From Dehalococcoidia bacterium (GTDB taxonomy: Bacteria; Chloroflexota; Dehalococcoidia; Lucifugimonadales; SHYT01), in the NCBI GenBank assembly GCA_009692665.1, contig SHYT01000012.1:1-38206 (forward strand): a stretch of DNA of 38,206 bases. The letters are read 5' to 3'. Position 1 is the first letter of the stretch. Every line of letters starts with the position of its first letter. The position numbers and the translations under genes are program-made. A model generated the notes under the pieces. It was not told where the DNA came from, ran no database searches, and saw only the letters and a list, made by a program, of their open reading frames with translations. Of the stretch, positions 24,300 through 31,345 are shown piece by piece.

Positions 24300-25430
24300 A
24301 TGACAAACGTGGCCGAGCTTCAAAGAATTAAAGCAGTCTTCTTCGACTTGTTCAACACGCTGGTGCGGTTCTGGCCGCCGCGTGAAGAGGTGCAGGCGCA
24401 GGCGTGCCGCGAGTTCGGCATCACCACCATGCAAACGGAAGGCATTGCGCGGGGATACGCGATTGCGGACGCGTACATGAACGAGGTGAACGCCTCCGGC
24501 AACCCCCTCAGAACGCGGACGAGGCCGCAGGTGGAAGCGTTCTTTGCGCGGTACCAGCAGATCATGTTACAGGGCGCGGGCGTGGACGTTGACCTGGTGC
24601 GCGCGGGCGATATCTGGCGGCGTGTCCAGCAGATCCCGTACGGCATGAAACTGTTCGATGATGTGCTGCCCTCGCTTCGGCGACTTCGGGCGAAGGGCTT
24701 CACGCTTGGAGTTATCTCTAACATGAACCGGGAGGGCCGGTCTCTGTCGAAGGAGCTGGGCATCGATGGCGTCGTACACTTTGTCGTGACTTCGTTTGAG
24801 GCGCAGGTGGAGAAGCCACACCCGGCCATCTTCCGCGAAGCCCTTCGCCGCGCTGGAGTAGAGCCAAAGGAGGCGATGCACGTGGGCGACCAGGTGGCGT
24901 CGGACGTGCAGGGGGCGCTGGGTGTTGGTATGCACCCCATTCTGATTGACCGCTACGGGACAACGCTGGAGCAGGTGAATTGCCTGCGTATCTCAGACAT
25001 GGTTGGGCTGGAGGCGCTGCTGGCGGGAGCAGAGGTCACCCAGCGGCAGCCCGCAAGTCGTCGTAAGGAGCTGGTGATGCCGAAGACAGTGCAGTTTTAT
25101 CACTACGCCAAGTGCATGACCTGCCGGAACGCGAAGGCGTTTCTGAACGCGAAGGGCGCCGAGCTGCAAGAGCGGGACTTCTTCAAGAGCCCGTTTACTG
25201 AAGCCGAACTCAGGCAGGTCTTAAAGGGTAGGCCTGTCAGTGAGGCCTTCTCGTGGAAATCGCCACAGGTCAAGGCGCTAGGACTGACGGGCAAGCAACT
25301 CACAGATGACGAAATGATCCACTTAATGTTGAAGGAGCCGCGGCTCTTGAAGCGGCCTGTCATTGTGATGGGTGGCAAGGCCTACTTTGGATTCAAACCT
25401 GCCGAGGTGGAGAAGATGCTCAAGGGCTGA
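24300..25430 (+). CDS. HAD phosphatase fused in frame to an ArsC/Spx-like protein
   Basis: Residues 1 to ~245 are a complete HAD hydrolase: motif I FFDLFNTLV, motif II VISNMN, motif III EKPHPAIF, motif IV HVGDQVASDVQGA, ending SDMVGLEALLAG. A linker of ~16 residues (EVTQRQPASRRKELV) leads to Met260, where an ArsC/Spx thioredoxin-like domain starts: FYHYAKCMTCRNAKAFL with C272-x2-C275, then LTDDEMIHLMLKEPRLLKRP and GFKPAEVEKML. Just before Met260 the DNA has TCGTAAGGAGCTGGTG, a full SD at proper spacing. The ArsC gene was probably separate, and the HAD stop was lost. Both a 376-residue fusion and a 117-residue ArsC protein could be made. Confidence 0.85.
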   Translation: MTNVAELQRIKAVFFDLFNTLVRFWPPREEVQAQACREFGITTMQTEGIARGYAIADAYMNEVNASGNPLRTRTRPQVEAFFARYQQIMLQGAGVDVDLVRAGDIWRRVQQIPYGMKLFDDVLPSLRRLRAKGFTLGVISNMNREGRSLSKELGIDGVVHFVVTSFEAQVEKPHPAIFREALRRAGVEPKEAMHVGDQVASDVQGALGVGMHPILIDRYGTTLEQVNCLRISDMVGLEALLAGAEVTQRQPASRRKELVMPKTVQFYHYAKCMTCRNAKAFLNAKGAELQERDFFKSPFTEAELRQVLKGRPVSEAFSWKSPQVKALGLTGKQLTDDEMIHLMLKEPRLLKRPVIVMGGKAYFGFKPAEVEKMLKG

Positions 25431-25464
25431 GTGTCTATCGTTTTAATTCGTCAGCAGCCGTGTA

Positions 25465-25788
25465 TCAAAGAGTGGGGAGAATCCCGGCGCCCGCTTCCTG
25501 ACCGGGGCCAAGGCTTTTTTTGAAGGACGCTATGGTTTGCGTCGAGGGGTTTGCATTGAGGTCGTAGCGCCGCACCGCGGCTTTGTGGCGGGCAACTGGT
25601 GGGACGAGCATCCTTGCCTCAATTTCATTGGAAACATCTACAGTCAGCCACGCGCGGTGGTCATTGGCGAGACAACCCCACTCGGCGTTCGTCAGATAGT
25701 GGGCCCCAGCCTGCAGATATGCGTCGAGCTCACGCATACAGGAGGTCTTCGAGGCTTCGTGGGGGATTTCAATCAGGAATCTGGTCAT
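25465..25788 (-). CDS. Conserved hypothetical small protein
   Basis: A 107-residue protein, MTRFLIEIPHEASKTSCMRE, then LQAGAHYLTNAEWGCLANDH and AWLTVDVSNEIEARMLVPPV. It looks like a ferredoxin-like alpha-beta fold of the kind annotated as DUF3303 or muconolactone-isomerase-like, with HEA..C and W.C as the notable positions. GGAGGCGGCGCG precedes the ATG. Family assignment is from memory of similar sequences and not certain; no function is proposed. It lies between the HAD-ArsC fusion (convergent) and the polyprenyl synthase. Confidence 0.75.
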   Translation of the reverse strand: MTRFLIEIPHEASKTSCMRELDAYLQAGAHYLTNAEWGCLANDHRAWLTVDVSNEIEARMLVPPVARHKAAVRRYDLNANPSTQTIASFKKSLGPGQEAGAGILPTL

Positions 25789-25854
25789 CGCGCCGCCTCC
25801 GTCGCTCACGTGGTACCGCCGCTACTATAGCACTCGGCTTTGGGAGCCCAAGCG

Positions 25855-26826
25855 CTACTTCTTGCGCTGGATCACGAAGGATGTGACCTCTTGCAGGATA
25901 CCGCGTTCGGGTATGGCTGGAACGTTCGCCAGCGCTGCGACAGCGTTGTCGCGGAACTCCGTGGCGACCTGGTAGGCGTCGCGGATAATGCCGGATCCAC
26001 GGACCATCTCAACGGACGCTCGGAGGCGATCTTTGCGGGTGTGGTCCTGGCAATAGTCGCGGATGCACGTGTCTTTGGGATAGCGCTCCAGCAGCATGAT
26101 GGCGGGTAAGGTGAGCACGCCATTCGCCAGGTCTTCGCCGACGGGCTTGCCGAGCTCCTCAGGATCGCCCTCAAAGTCCAAGATGTCATCCACCACCTGA
26201 AACGCCATCCCCAGGTTGTAGCCGTAGCTCTTGAGTGCCTGGACAACCGGCTCTTTGGCACCGCCGAGGATGCTGCCGGACTCTAGGGAGGTGGCGAAAA
26301 GCGAAGCGGTCTTGCCGGAGATGCGCTGCCAGTACTGCTCGCGCGTTTGAGCGGCGTTGTAGCTGTTGATGCGCTCCTGGAGCTGGCCGGACGAGAGGTC
26401 CATGATGGTCTGCGCGAAGCGGCGGATAACGCGGACGTTTTTCGTGTCGCAGACCAGCGTGGCGGACGCGGCGAAGAGGTAATCGCCTATGAGGACGGCT
26501 TCGTGGGGGCCCCACTTGGCGTTCATCGTTGCGCGGCCGCGGCGGGTGGTGGCGGCGTCGACCATGTCATCGTGAAGGAGCGTGGCCATGTGTAGCAACT
26601 CCACGGCGGAAGCCATGAGCACCGCTAGCTCCCGGTTGCCTTCGCCGAAGCGGGAGGCGATGACGGTGAGGAGGGGACGCAGACGCTTGCCCGGGGCGTC
26701 CAGGACGTGCGCGAGCATGGTGCGCATTTCTTGGGTGGCTTCATCTTTTGCGAAGCCCTTGATCTGGAGTTCGACCTGAGCCAGGTCTTCCAGCACTGTG
26801 GGCGAGAGGCGGGAGACCGTGGTCAA
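25855..26826 (-). CDS. Polyprenyl diphosphate synthase
   Basis: A 323-residue trans-isoprenyl diphosphate synthase that lengthens allylic diphosphates, probably for the menaquinone side chain. The first Asp-rich motif is LLHDDMVDAA (D86, D87, D90) and the second is FQVVDDILDFEG (D213, D214, D217). GKRLRPLL and the GKT triplet are also present. Small residues before the first motif (ELLHMAT) fit a long-chain product, but the chain length cannot be read from sequence. It starts with TTG behind TAGGAGACGCCC, and that TTG overlaps the DUF559 stop (TTGA). The upstream SD lies inside repeat copy A. Confidence 0.93.
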   Translation of the reverse strand: MTTVSRLSPTVLEDLAQVELQIKGFAKDEATQEMRTMLAHVLDAPGKRLRPLLTVIASRFGEGNRELAVLMASAVELLHMATLLHDDMVDAATTRRGRATMNAKWGPHEAVLIGDYLFAASATLVCDTKNVRVIRRFAQTIMDLSSGQLQERINSYNAAQTREQYWQRISGKTASLFATSLESGSILGGAKEPVVQALKSYGYNLGMAFQVVDDILDFEGDPEELGKPVGEDLANGVLTLPAIMLLERYPKDTCIRDYCQDHTRKDRLRASVEMVRGSGIIRDAYQVATEFRDNAVAALANVPAIPERGILQEVTSFVIQRKK

Positions 26827-27212
26827 GGGCGTCTCCTAGTGACCAGCCTCTTCTCCCTTTGTGGGAGAGGATTGAGGTGAGGGGTCGTTTCTAAAGCATG
26901 GGCAATGACTGATTGCACGCCTTCAAGATTCTGTAGCACTTCGTTGTTCCAAAAGCGTAAGACGCGAAATCCCTGGGATCCGAGCCATTCACTCCGCGCA
27001 GCATCATAGTCGGTTTGCTCAGAGTGTTGTCCACCGTCTACTTCAATAACCGGTTCCGCCTCAAAGTAAACAAAATCTGCGATGTAGTCTCCGATCGGTT
27101 CCTGTCGGCGAAACTTGAAGCCGCTGGCTTGTCGCGCTTTTAGGTGATTCCAGAGGGAACGTTCCGCTGGGGTTAGGTTTCTGCGAAGTGATCTGGCTTT
27201 TGCGGTAGTCAT
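26823..27212 (-). CDS. DUF559 (Vsr-like) nuclease-fold protein within repeats
   Basis: A 129-residue DUF559 protein of the PD-(D/E)XK type. ARSLRRNLTPAERSLWNHLK and ARQASGFKFRRQEPIGDYIA lead to the putative active site DFVYFEAEPVIEVDGGQH (E and D of the nuclease core), then GFRVLRFWNNEVLQNLEGV. Its last ~19 residues (PHLNPLPQREKRLVTRR) are translated from repeat copy A and are not part of the fold. The ATG at 27212 has ATAAAGGGA upstream; starting earlier would translate repeat copy B. DUF559 genes are widespread and suspected to be mobile or Vsr-like, with no proven substrate. It overlaps the polyprenyl synthase start. Confidence 0.85.
   Translation of the reverse strand: MTTAKARSLRRNLTPAERSLWNHLKARQASGFKFRRQEPIGDYIADFVYFEAEPVIEVDGGQHSEQTDYDAARSEWLGSQGFRVLRFWNNEVLQNLEGVQSVIAHALETTPHLNPLPQREKRLVTRRRP
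26841..26884 (-). repeat. Repeat copy A (inverted relative to B and C)
   Basis: Read on the minus strand it contains CAATCCTCTCCCACAAAGGG, then AGAAGAGGCTGGTCAC. It is an imperfect inverted copy of B on the other side of the DUF559 gene. It holds the DUF559 stop-proximal codons and the SD of the polyprenyl synthase. Confidence 0.7.
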
Positions 27213-27219
27213 TCCCTTT

Positions 27220-27259
27220 ATCCTAACCTTCTCCCACAAGGGGAGAAGGAACTGGTTAC
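27220..27259 (+). repeat. Repeat copy B
   Basis: ATCCTAACCTTCTCCCACAA followed by GGGGAGAAGGAACTGGTTAC. It ends eight bases upstream of the DUF559 ATG. About 36 of 40 positions match copy C in the same direction. Confidence 0.75.
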
Positions 27260-27326
27260 CGTGGGTCCGCCGGGCCTTGGCGGTGTTCATTGACCCTCAT
27301 TTGTTGAATACGCCAGGACTACCCTC

Positions 27327-27366
27327 ATCCTAACCTTCTCCCAAAAGGGGAGAAGGGATTAGTTAC
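27327..27366 (+). repeat. Repeat copy C
   Basis: ATCCTAACCTTCTCCCAAAA followed by GGGGAGAAGGGATTAGTTAC. Its final bases include the metG stop codon. The CTTCTCCC...GGGGAGAAG core can form a hairpin and may end metG transcription. Confidence 0.75.
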
Positions 27367-29075
27367 GCGTGCGCGCGGCCCGCTTCGAGGCGGGCCGTCT
27401 CCTCTTCAATGATCTTGTCGTCTAGCTTGATGAACAGGGGTGTAGGCGTTTGCAGAGCTTGGCCCGGAGAGACGGGCAGCACGCGCCAGCCAGCATCCTG
27501 CGCGGTGCTGGAAAACCCCATCATGGTGTGAAGCTTGGCCGCGGTGAAGGGCAGGAACGGGGTGAACGCGGTCTTGAGAGCGGAGATTGCGGTGAGCGCG
27601 ACCCAAAGCGTGGTCGCCGTGCGCTCGCGATCAGTGGCGATGGTCTTCCACGGGGCTTTGGTGTCCAGGTACTTGTTGGCGGCCTGGGCCAAACCCATGG
27701 CGCCAGCGAGAGCGGCGCGGAAGTTGGTGACTTCCAGCTGGCTACCCACGTCGTGCAGGACGCGTTCCTGGGCGTGGGCCAGTAGTGCTTTATCGTCCGC
27801 ATCCAGGGCACCGGGAGCGGGCACTTGGCCGGCGAAGTTGCGGTGCGTGAGCGTCAGAGTACGGTGCACCAGGTTGCCGAACGTGGCGACCAGCTCGTCA
27901 TTGTTGCGGCGAAGGAAGTCGCGCCAGGAGAAGTCAGAGTCCGACGTCTCCGGCATGGTGGCGGACAAGTGGTATCGAAGGGCGTCGGGGGCGTAGCGCT
28001 CGAGGAAGTCCGGGACCCAGACGGCCCAGTTGAGCGACGTGGAGAACTTGTCGCCTTCCAGCGAAAGGAACTCGTTGGCTGGAACATCGTAGGGCAAGTT
28101 GTAGCGGCCGGTCTCGCCATTGTAGTCACCGTAGGCCATGAGCATGGCGGGCCAAATGATGGTGTGGAACGGGATGTTATCTTTGCCGATGAAGTAGTAG
28201 TGGCGGCACGCAGGGTCCTGCCAGAAATCGCGCCACTTGTCCGGCTGGCCTTTACGCTGCGCCCATTCGACGGCAGCGGAGACGTAGCCGATGCAGGCCT
28301 CGAACCAGACGTAGATGCGCTTATTGTCGTAGCCGGGGCCGGGCAGAGGCACGGGCACGCCCCACTCCATGTCTCGGGTGATGCTGCGGTCGCGGAGGCC
28401 GTCTGCGAGCCACTGGCGGGTGAAGTGTTTGGCGTTGGAGCGCCAGTGGCCGCCTTTGCGGTCAATCCAGTCGGCGAGCTTCTGCTCGTAGGCGCTGAGT
28501 TTCAGGTACTGGTGCTCAGACGGGCGCAGCACCGGGGGATGGCCACAGAGCTTGCAACGCCAGTTGAGCAGGTCTTGCGGATTCATGGGGCGGCCGCACT
28601 TTTCGCACTGGTCGCCGCGGGCGCGCTGGTTGCCGCAGTGAGGGCAGGTGCCATCCACGTAGCGGTCAGGCAGGAAGCGCTTGTCGTTCTCGCAGTAGGC
28701 GAATTCTTCTGTGTTGGGGTAGATATCGCCCTGACGGTGGAGCTTGGTGAAGATCTGATGGACGATAGTGTGGTGGTTCTCCGTGCCCGTGGTGGTGAAC
28801 AGGTCAAACGAGATGCCAAGCCGGGTCCAGGATTCCTGGAAACTCTTGTGGTACTTGGCGACGACCTCCGGGACGCTGATGCCCTCCTGCTCGGCGCGGA
28901 TGGTGACGGGCGTGCCGTGCTGGTCAGAGCCGGAGACCATGAGGACTTCATCGCCCTTCATGCGGTGGTAGCGGGCGAAGATGTCCGCGGGCAGGTAGCA
29001 CCCGGTGATGTGGCCCAGGTGCAGCGGCCCGTTGGCGTAGGGCCAAGCGACTCCGATAAAAATGCGTTCAGGCAT
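27363..29075 (-). CDS. metG: Methionine-tRNA ligase
   Basis: A 570-residue class I synthetase. The HIGH motif is HLGH (19-22) in WPYANGPLHLGH, and KMSKS appears as KFSTS in SLEGDKFSTSLNWAVW near residue 340. The zinc-binding insert has three CxxC pairs (CPHC, CEKC, CKLC) at about 143-180. The anticodon-binding helical domain follows (WRDFLRRNNDELVATFGNLV). There is no C-terminal tRNA-binding domain, so it is the short form. Its ATG overlaps the end of the upstream ribbon-helix-helix gene by eight bases, and AAGGAGA lies 13 bases upstream. The stop lies inside repeat copy C. Confidence 0.97.
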   Translation of the reverse strand: MPERIFIGVAWPYANGPLHLGHITGCYLPADIFARYHRMKGDEVLMVSGSDQHGTPVTIRAEQEGISVPEVVAKYHKSFQESWTRLGISFDLFTTTGTENHHTIVHQIFTKLHRQGDIYPNTEEFAYCENDKRFLPDRYVDGTCPHCGNQRARGDQCEKCGRPMNPQDLLNWRCKLCGHPPVLRPSEHQYLKLSAYEQKLADWIDRKGGHWRSNAKHFTRQWLADGLRDRSITRDMEWGVPVPLPGPGYDNKRIYVWFEACIGYVSAAVEWAQRKGQPDKWRDFWQDPACRHYYFIGKDNIPFHTIIWPAMLMAYGDYNGETGRYNLPYDVPANEFLSLEGDKFSTSLNWAVWVPDFLERYAPDALRYHLSATMPETSDSDFSWRDFLRRNNDELVATFGNLVHRTLTLTHRNFAGQVPAPGALDADDKALLAHAQERVLHDVGSQLEVTNFRAALAGAMGLAQAANKYLDTKAPWKTIATDRERTATTLWVALTAISALKTAFTPFLPFTAAKLHTMMGFSSTAQDAGWRVLPVSPGQALQTPTPLFIKLDDKIIEEETARLEAGRAHA

Positions 29076-29319
29076 AGAAAAAGGCTCGTCTCCTTATCTT
29101 GCCACGCCGCTTTAGCGACTTAATAGCCTCTTCAAAATCCAAGTTCGGTTCATGCGCGCGTTCCTTGATTGCAGCAAGGTCTTCCATGTCCTCAGCCAAG
29201 GCGACCTTGACAGCCTCGTTGACCATCTCAGAGATTGAGCGGTCAGTGGCGGCAGCCTTCAGCCGGAGGGCACGGTGAAGCGCAGGATCCAAGTAAATAG
29301 TTGCGCGTTTCGAGTTCAG
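29068..29319 (-). CDS. Ribbon-helix-helix (CopG-like) protein, probable antitoxin type
   Basis: The product reads NSKRATIYLDPALHRALRLK, AAATDRSISEMVNEAVKVAL and ends with LDFEEAIKSLKRRGKI. The first beta strand plus two helices are a standard ribbon-helix-helix DNA-binding fold, and the tail resembles antitoxins that pair with RelE/ParE toxins. The strand begins before any ATG, GTG or TTG. A CTG at 29319 is the only upstream candidate and has TTAGGA eight bases before it; a TTG at 29292 would cut the DNA-binding strand. No toxin gene adjoins: the next gene is metG, overlapping by eight bases. It may be an orphan antitoxin or a repurposed regulator of metG. Confidence 0.7.
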   Translation of the reverse strand: MNSKRATIYLDPALHRALRLKAAATDRSISEMVNEAVKVALAEDMEDLAAIKERAHEPNLDFEEAIKSLKRRGKIRRRAFFYA

Positions 29320-29364
29320 GAAAGCATCCTAACTGTATAACGTTTTAACGTCAATATGTTGTTG

Positions 29365-30108
29365 TCAGAGCGGCAGTACCTGGAACTTCCAGACTTCTTT
29401 AAACAGGACGCTTTCCAGCGCTTCGCGGTTGGCTTCTTCTGCGTGCAAGGTGCGCGGCAGGATGCGGGAACCGAACTTCTTGGAAAACCATGCACAACGG
29501 TCCAGGAACTGCTTGAGAGTGATGCGGTCGCCACCGAGGAACACGTAGGTGAGCTTGTTTTCAAAGGGCGTGAAGTGCTCTTGCACGGCGTCTTCTATCC
29601 GGTCATATAACTCTCGGACCTGCTTGACGCGGCGGCGGGCGAAGCGGGCCTGGGACCAGCCGCCGTTGGAATTCTTGCCGTGGACGTTGCTGCCGCTGAC
29701 TTTTGAAGCGGCAAGCGTGTCGCCGTCAAAGACGGCAAGGGCGTAGCCGTTCAGCCGGATGAGCGCGACGCCGATGAAGGGTCTTGCCGCAAGTGACCTT
29801 CGCAAAGGCTCCAAGTGCCAGCCATCCCACGCGCCTGCTTGGGGAATGGGAAACGGGGGCGCAATCACATGCGTCGCGGCGCTGCCTGCAAGTAGGTATG
29901 CGCCGGTGGTGGAACGCTCCAGCAGCTTCTTGGCAGCGTCGCGGGATATGGCGGGCAGTGAGTCCAGGGCTGCGGCGGCGTCTGGAGGGATGGAGCCCGG
30001 TAGCACCGCAAAGGTCTTGGCTCTGGCAGGCGGCGCGGCGAGCAGTTCCACGTAGCGCGTCATGGCGGCGCGGGTGAGGTGTTGCGGGAGGAGTTGTTGG
30101 ATGGTCAC
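29365..30108 (-). CDS. VLRF1-type peptidyl-tRNA hydrolase (Vms1-like release factor)
   Basis: A 247-residue protein of the bacterial VLRF1 family, related to eRF1 and to yeast Vms1/ANKZF1, which release nascent chains from stalled large subunits. The central FIGVALIRLNGYALAVFDGD is followed by KVSGSNVHGKNSNGGWSQAR and FARRR; Q153 in GGWSQ corresponds to the catalytic Gln of the release-factor GGQ loop. The C-terminal part (LTYVFLGGDRITLKQFLDRC) matches the family. It starts with GTG overlapping the rsmI stop (GTGA). The neighbours are rsmI and metG, both translation genes, which fits a ribosome-rescue role. I rate the family assignment as strong and the substrate as inferred. Confidence 0.85.
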   Translation of the reverse strand: MTIQQLLPQHLTRAAMTRYVELLAAPPARAKTFAVLPGSIPPDAAAALDSLPAISRDAAKKLLERSTTGAYLLAGSAATHVIAPPFPIPQAGAWDGWHLEPLRRSLAARPFIGVALIRLNGYALAVFDGDTLAASKVSGSNVHGKNSNGGWSQARFARRRVKQVRELYDRIEDAVQEHFTPFENKLTYVFLGGDRITLKQFLDRCAWFSKKFGSRILPRTLHAEEANREALESVLFKEVWKFQVLPL

Positions 30109-30926
30109 TCGCCAGTCTCCAACCAGAGCTTGTACACGTCACGCTTGCGGAGGCCAGTGGCCTGGGTTACCTGGTCTACGGCTTCCTGGGCGCGGGTGCC
30201 GTCTTTGCGGAGCTTGGCGAGCAGGGCGCTGGCGTCTTCCGGGCTGGCGGGGGCTTCTTGCTCTTCCGGGGCGCCCTTGACGACGATCGTGAACTCGCCT
30301 CGAGGTTCGACGAAGTGTGTGAGAGCTTCTTGGACGGTGCCTCGGAAGACCTCTTCGTGGAGCTTGGTGAGCTCGCGGCAGACGGCGACGTTGCGATTAC
30401 CGAAGGCTTGGAGCATGTCTTTCAACGTGTCGCGGAAATGATGGGGCGATTCCAGAAACACCAGGGTTGCGCGCTGGCGCGTGAGGTTGGCGAGCATCTT
30501 GCGGCGGTCGGTGGGACGGTGTGGTGGGAAGCCTGCGAAGAAGAACTGCTGGCCATCGAAGCCGGAGGCGGCAAGTGCGGTGGTGACGGAAGACGGGCCG
30601 GGTATGACGACGACGGGGAAGCCTGCCTCAGCGGCGGCGGCCACGAGGTCTGTGCCCGGATCGCTGACGGAGGGCATGCCGGCGTCAGAGCAGAAGGCAA
30701 CGTCTTTGTCTTTGAGGAGCGCGAGGAGCGGGGCGATTTTTGGACGCATTTCACTGCCGAAGTAGGTGGTGAACGGTGTGGTGATGTTGTAGTGGTCGAG
30801 CAGCTTGCGGGTGACGCGTGTGTCTTCGGCGGCGACGACGGCGACGGAGCGTAGGACGTTGAGCGCCCGTGCGGTAACGTCTTCCAGGTTGCCAATTGGT
30901 GTGCCGACGATGTAGAGCGTGCCCAT
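30105..30926 (-). CDS. rsmI: 16S rRNA (cytidine-2'-O)-methyltransferase RsmI
   Basis: A 273-residue tetrapyrrole-methylase-fold enzyme that methylates the ribose of C1402 in 16S rRNA. Family marks are LYIVGTPIGNLEDVTARALN, VAAEDTRVTRKLLDHY, AFCSDAGMPSVSDPGTDLVA, VVVIPGPSSVTTALAASGF, FAGFPPHRPTDRR and ESPHHFRDTLKDM. The C-terminal helical region (about 230-273) is normal. It heads the minus-strand unit rsmI-VLRF1, overlapping VLRF1 by four bases. No clear promoter was seen upstream. Confidence 0.96.
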   Translation of the reverse strand: MGTLYIVGTPIGNLEDVTARALNVLRSVAVVAAEDTRVTRKLLDHYNITTPFTTYFGSEMRPKIAPLLALLKDKDVAFCSDAGMPSVSDPGTDLVAAAAEAGFPVVVIPGPSSVTTALAASGFDGQQFFFAGFPPHRPTDRRKMLANLTRQRATLVFLESPHHFRDTLKDMLQAFGNRNVAVCRELTKLHEEVFRGTVQEALTHFVEPRGEFTIVVKGAPEEQEAPASPEDASALLAKLRKDGTRAQEAVDQVTQATGLRKRDVYKLWLETGE

Positions 30927-30953
30927 GTATGTCCTTCTATCGATACATCTTTG

Positions 30954-31268
30954 CTATAGGGCATAGCGTACTATTATTGAAAGCTGGCAGGAAGGAAACA
31001 GCGCGAAAGTAGGGTTCTGAAGTTCCGAAAGCTGTGGTCGGCTGGGCTGGGCGCCGGCCTGATAGCGGGATTCATTCGCTGCGTCCCCGCTGGAGATGTT
31101 TTTGTCATTCAGGCGGACGTTGCCGGAGATGCAGTAGAAGTAGGCGCCGTAGCCGGTATTTCGATCATGAGTTCCTCCCACAATGACATATAAGTTTTGT
31201 ACCTTCCACGTCGTGATGGTGGGTGCGTCTATGGCTGTACCTATTGCGTGCCCAAATGGGGCAACCAA
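30954..31268 (-). pseudogene. Possible fragment of a secreted beta-rich protein
   Basis: A 104-codon frame with coding-like codon use in its middle: TTWKVQNLYVIVGGTHDRNT, then GYGAYFYCISGNVRLNDKNI. The style is that of a DUF4352-like extracellular domain without a signal peptide or SD. Its first codons lie inside a 52-base hairpin, which argues against a functional start. It may be a remnant of a larger gene, or chance. Nothing else is evident in 30927-31260. Confidence 0.25.
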
Positions 31269-31312
31269 AGCAAAACCACTCAGAAGAACCTGAGTGGTTT
31301 TGCTTTGGTTGC
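31261..31312. terminator. Long perfect hairpin, 23-bp stem
   Basis: Arms at 31261-31283 (starting GCAACCAAAGCAAAACCACT) and 31290-31312 pair perfectly around the loop AAGAAC. It follows the crotonase stop on the minus strand by 33 bases and lies before rsmI's upstream region, so it likely ends the crotonase transcript. There is no long T run. Confidence 0.7.
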
Positions 31313-31345
31313 TAAACGCTGGGAGCAGTCTTAGGGATGGAATCG

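Noticed and set aside
27825-29123. A 432-codon frame antisense to metG
   Set aside because: GC-rich genes often leave the opposite strand open. It mirrors metG codons and has no SD.
30258-30854. A 198-codon frame antisense to rsmI
   Set aside because: It is an acidic, repetitive translation of the complement of rsmI.
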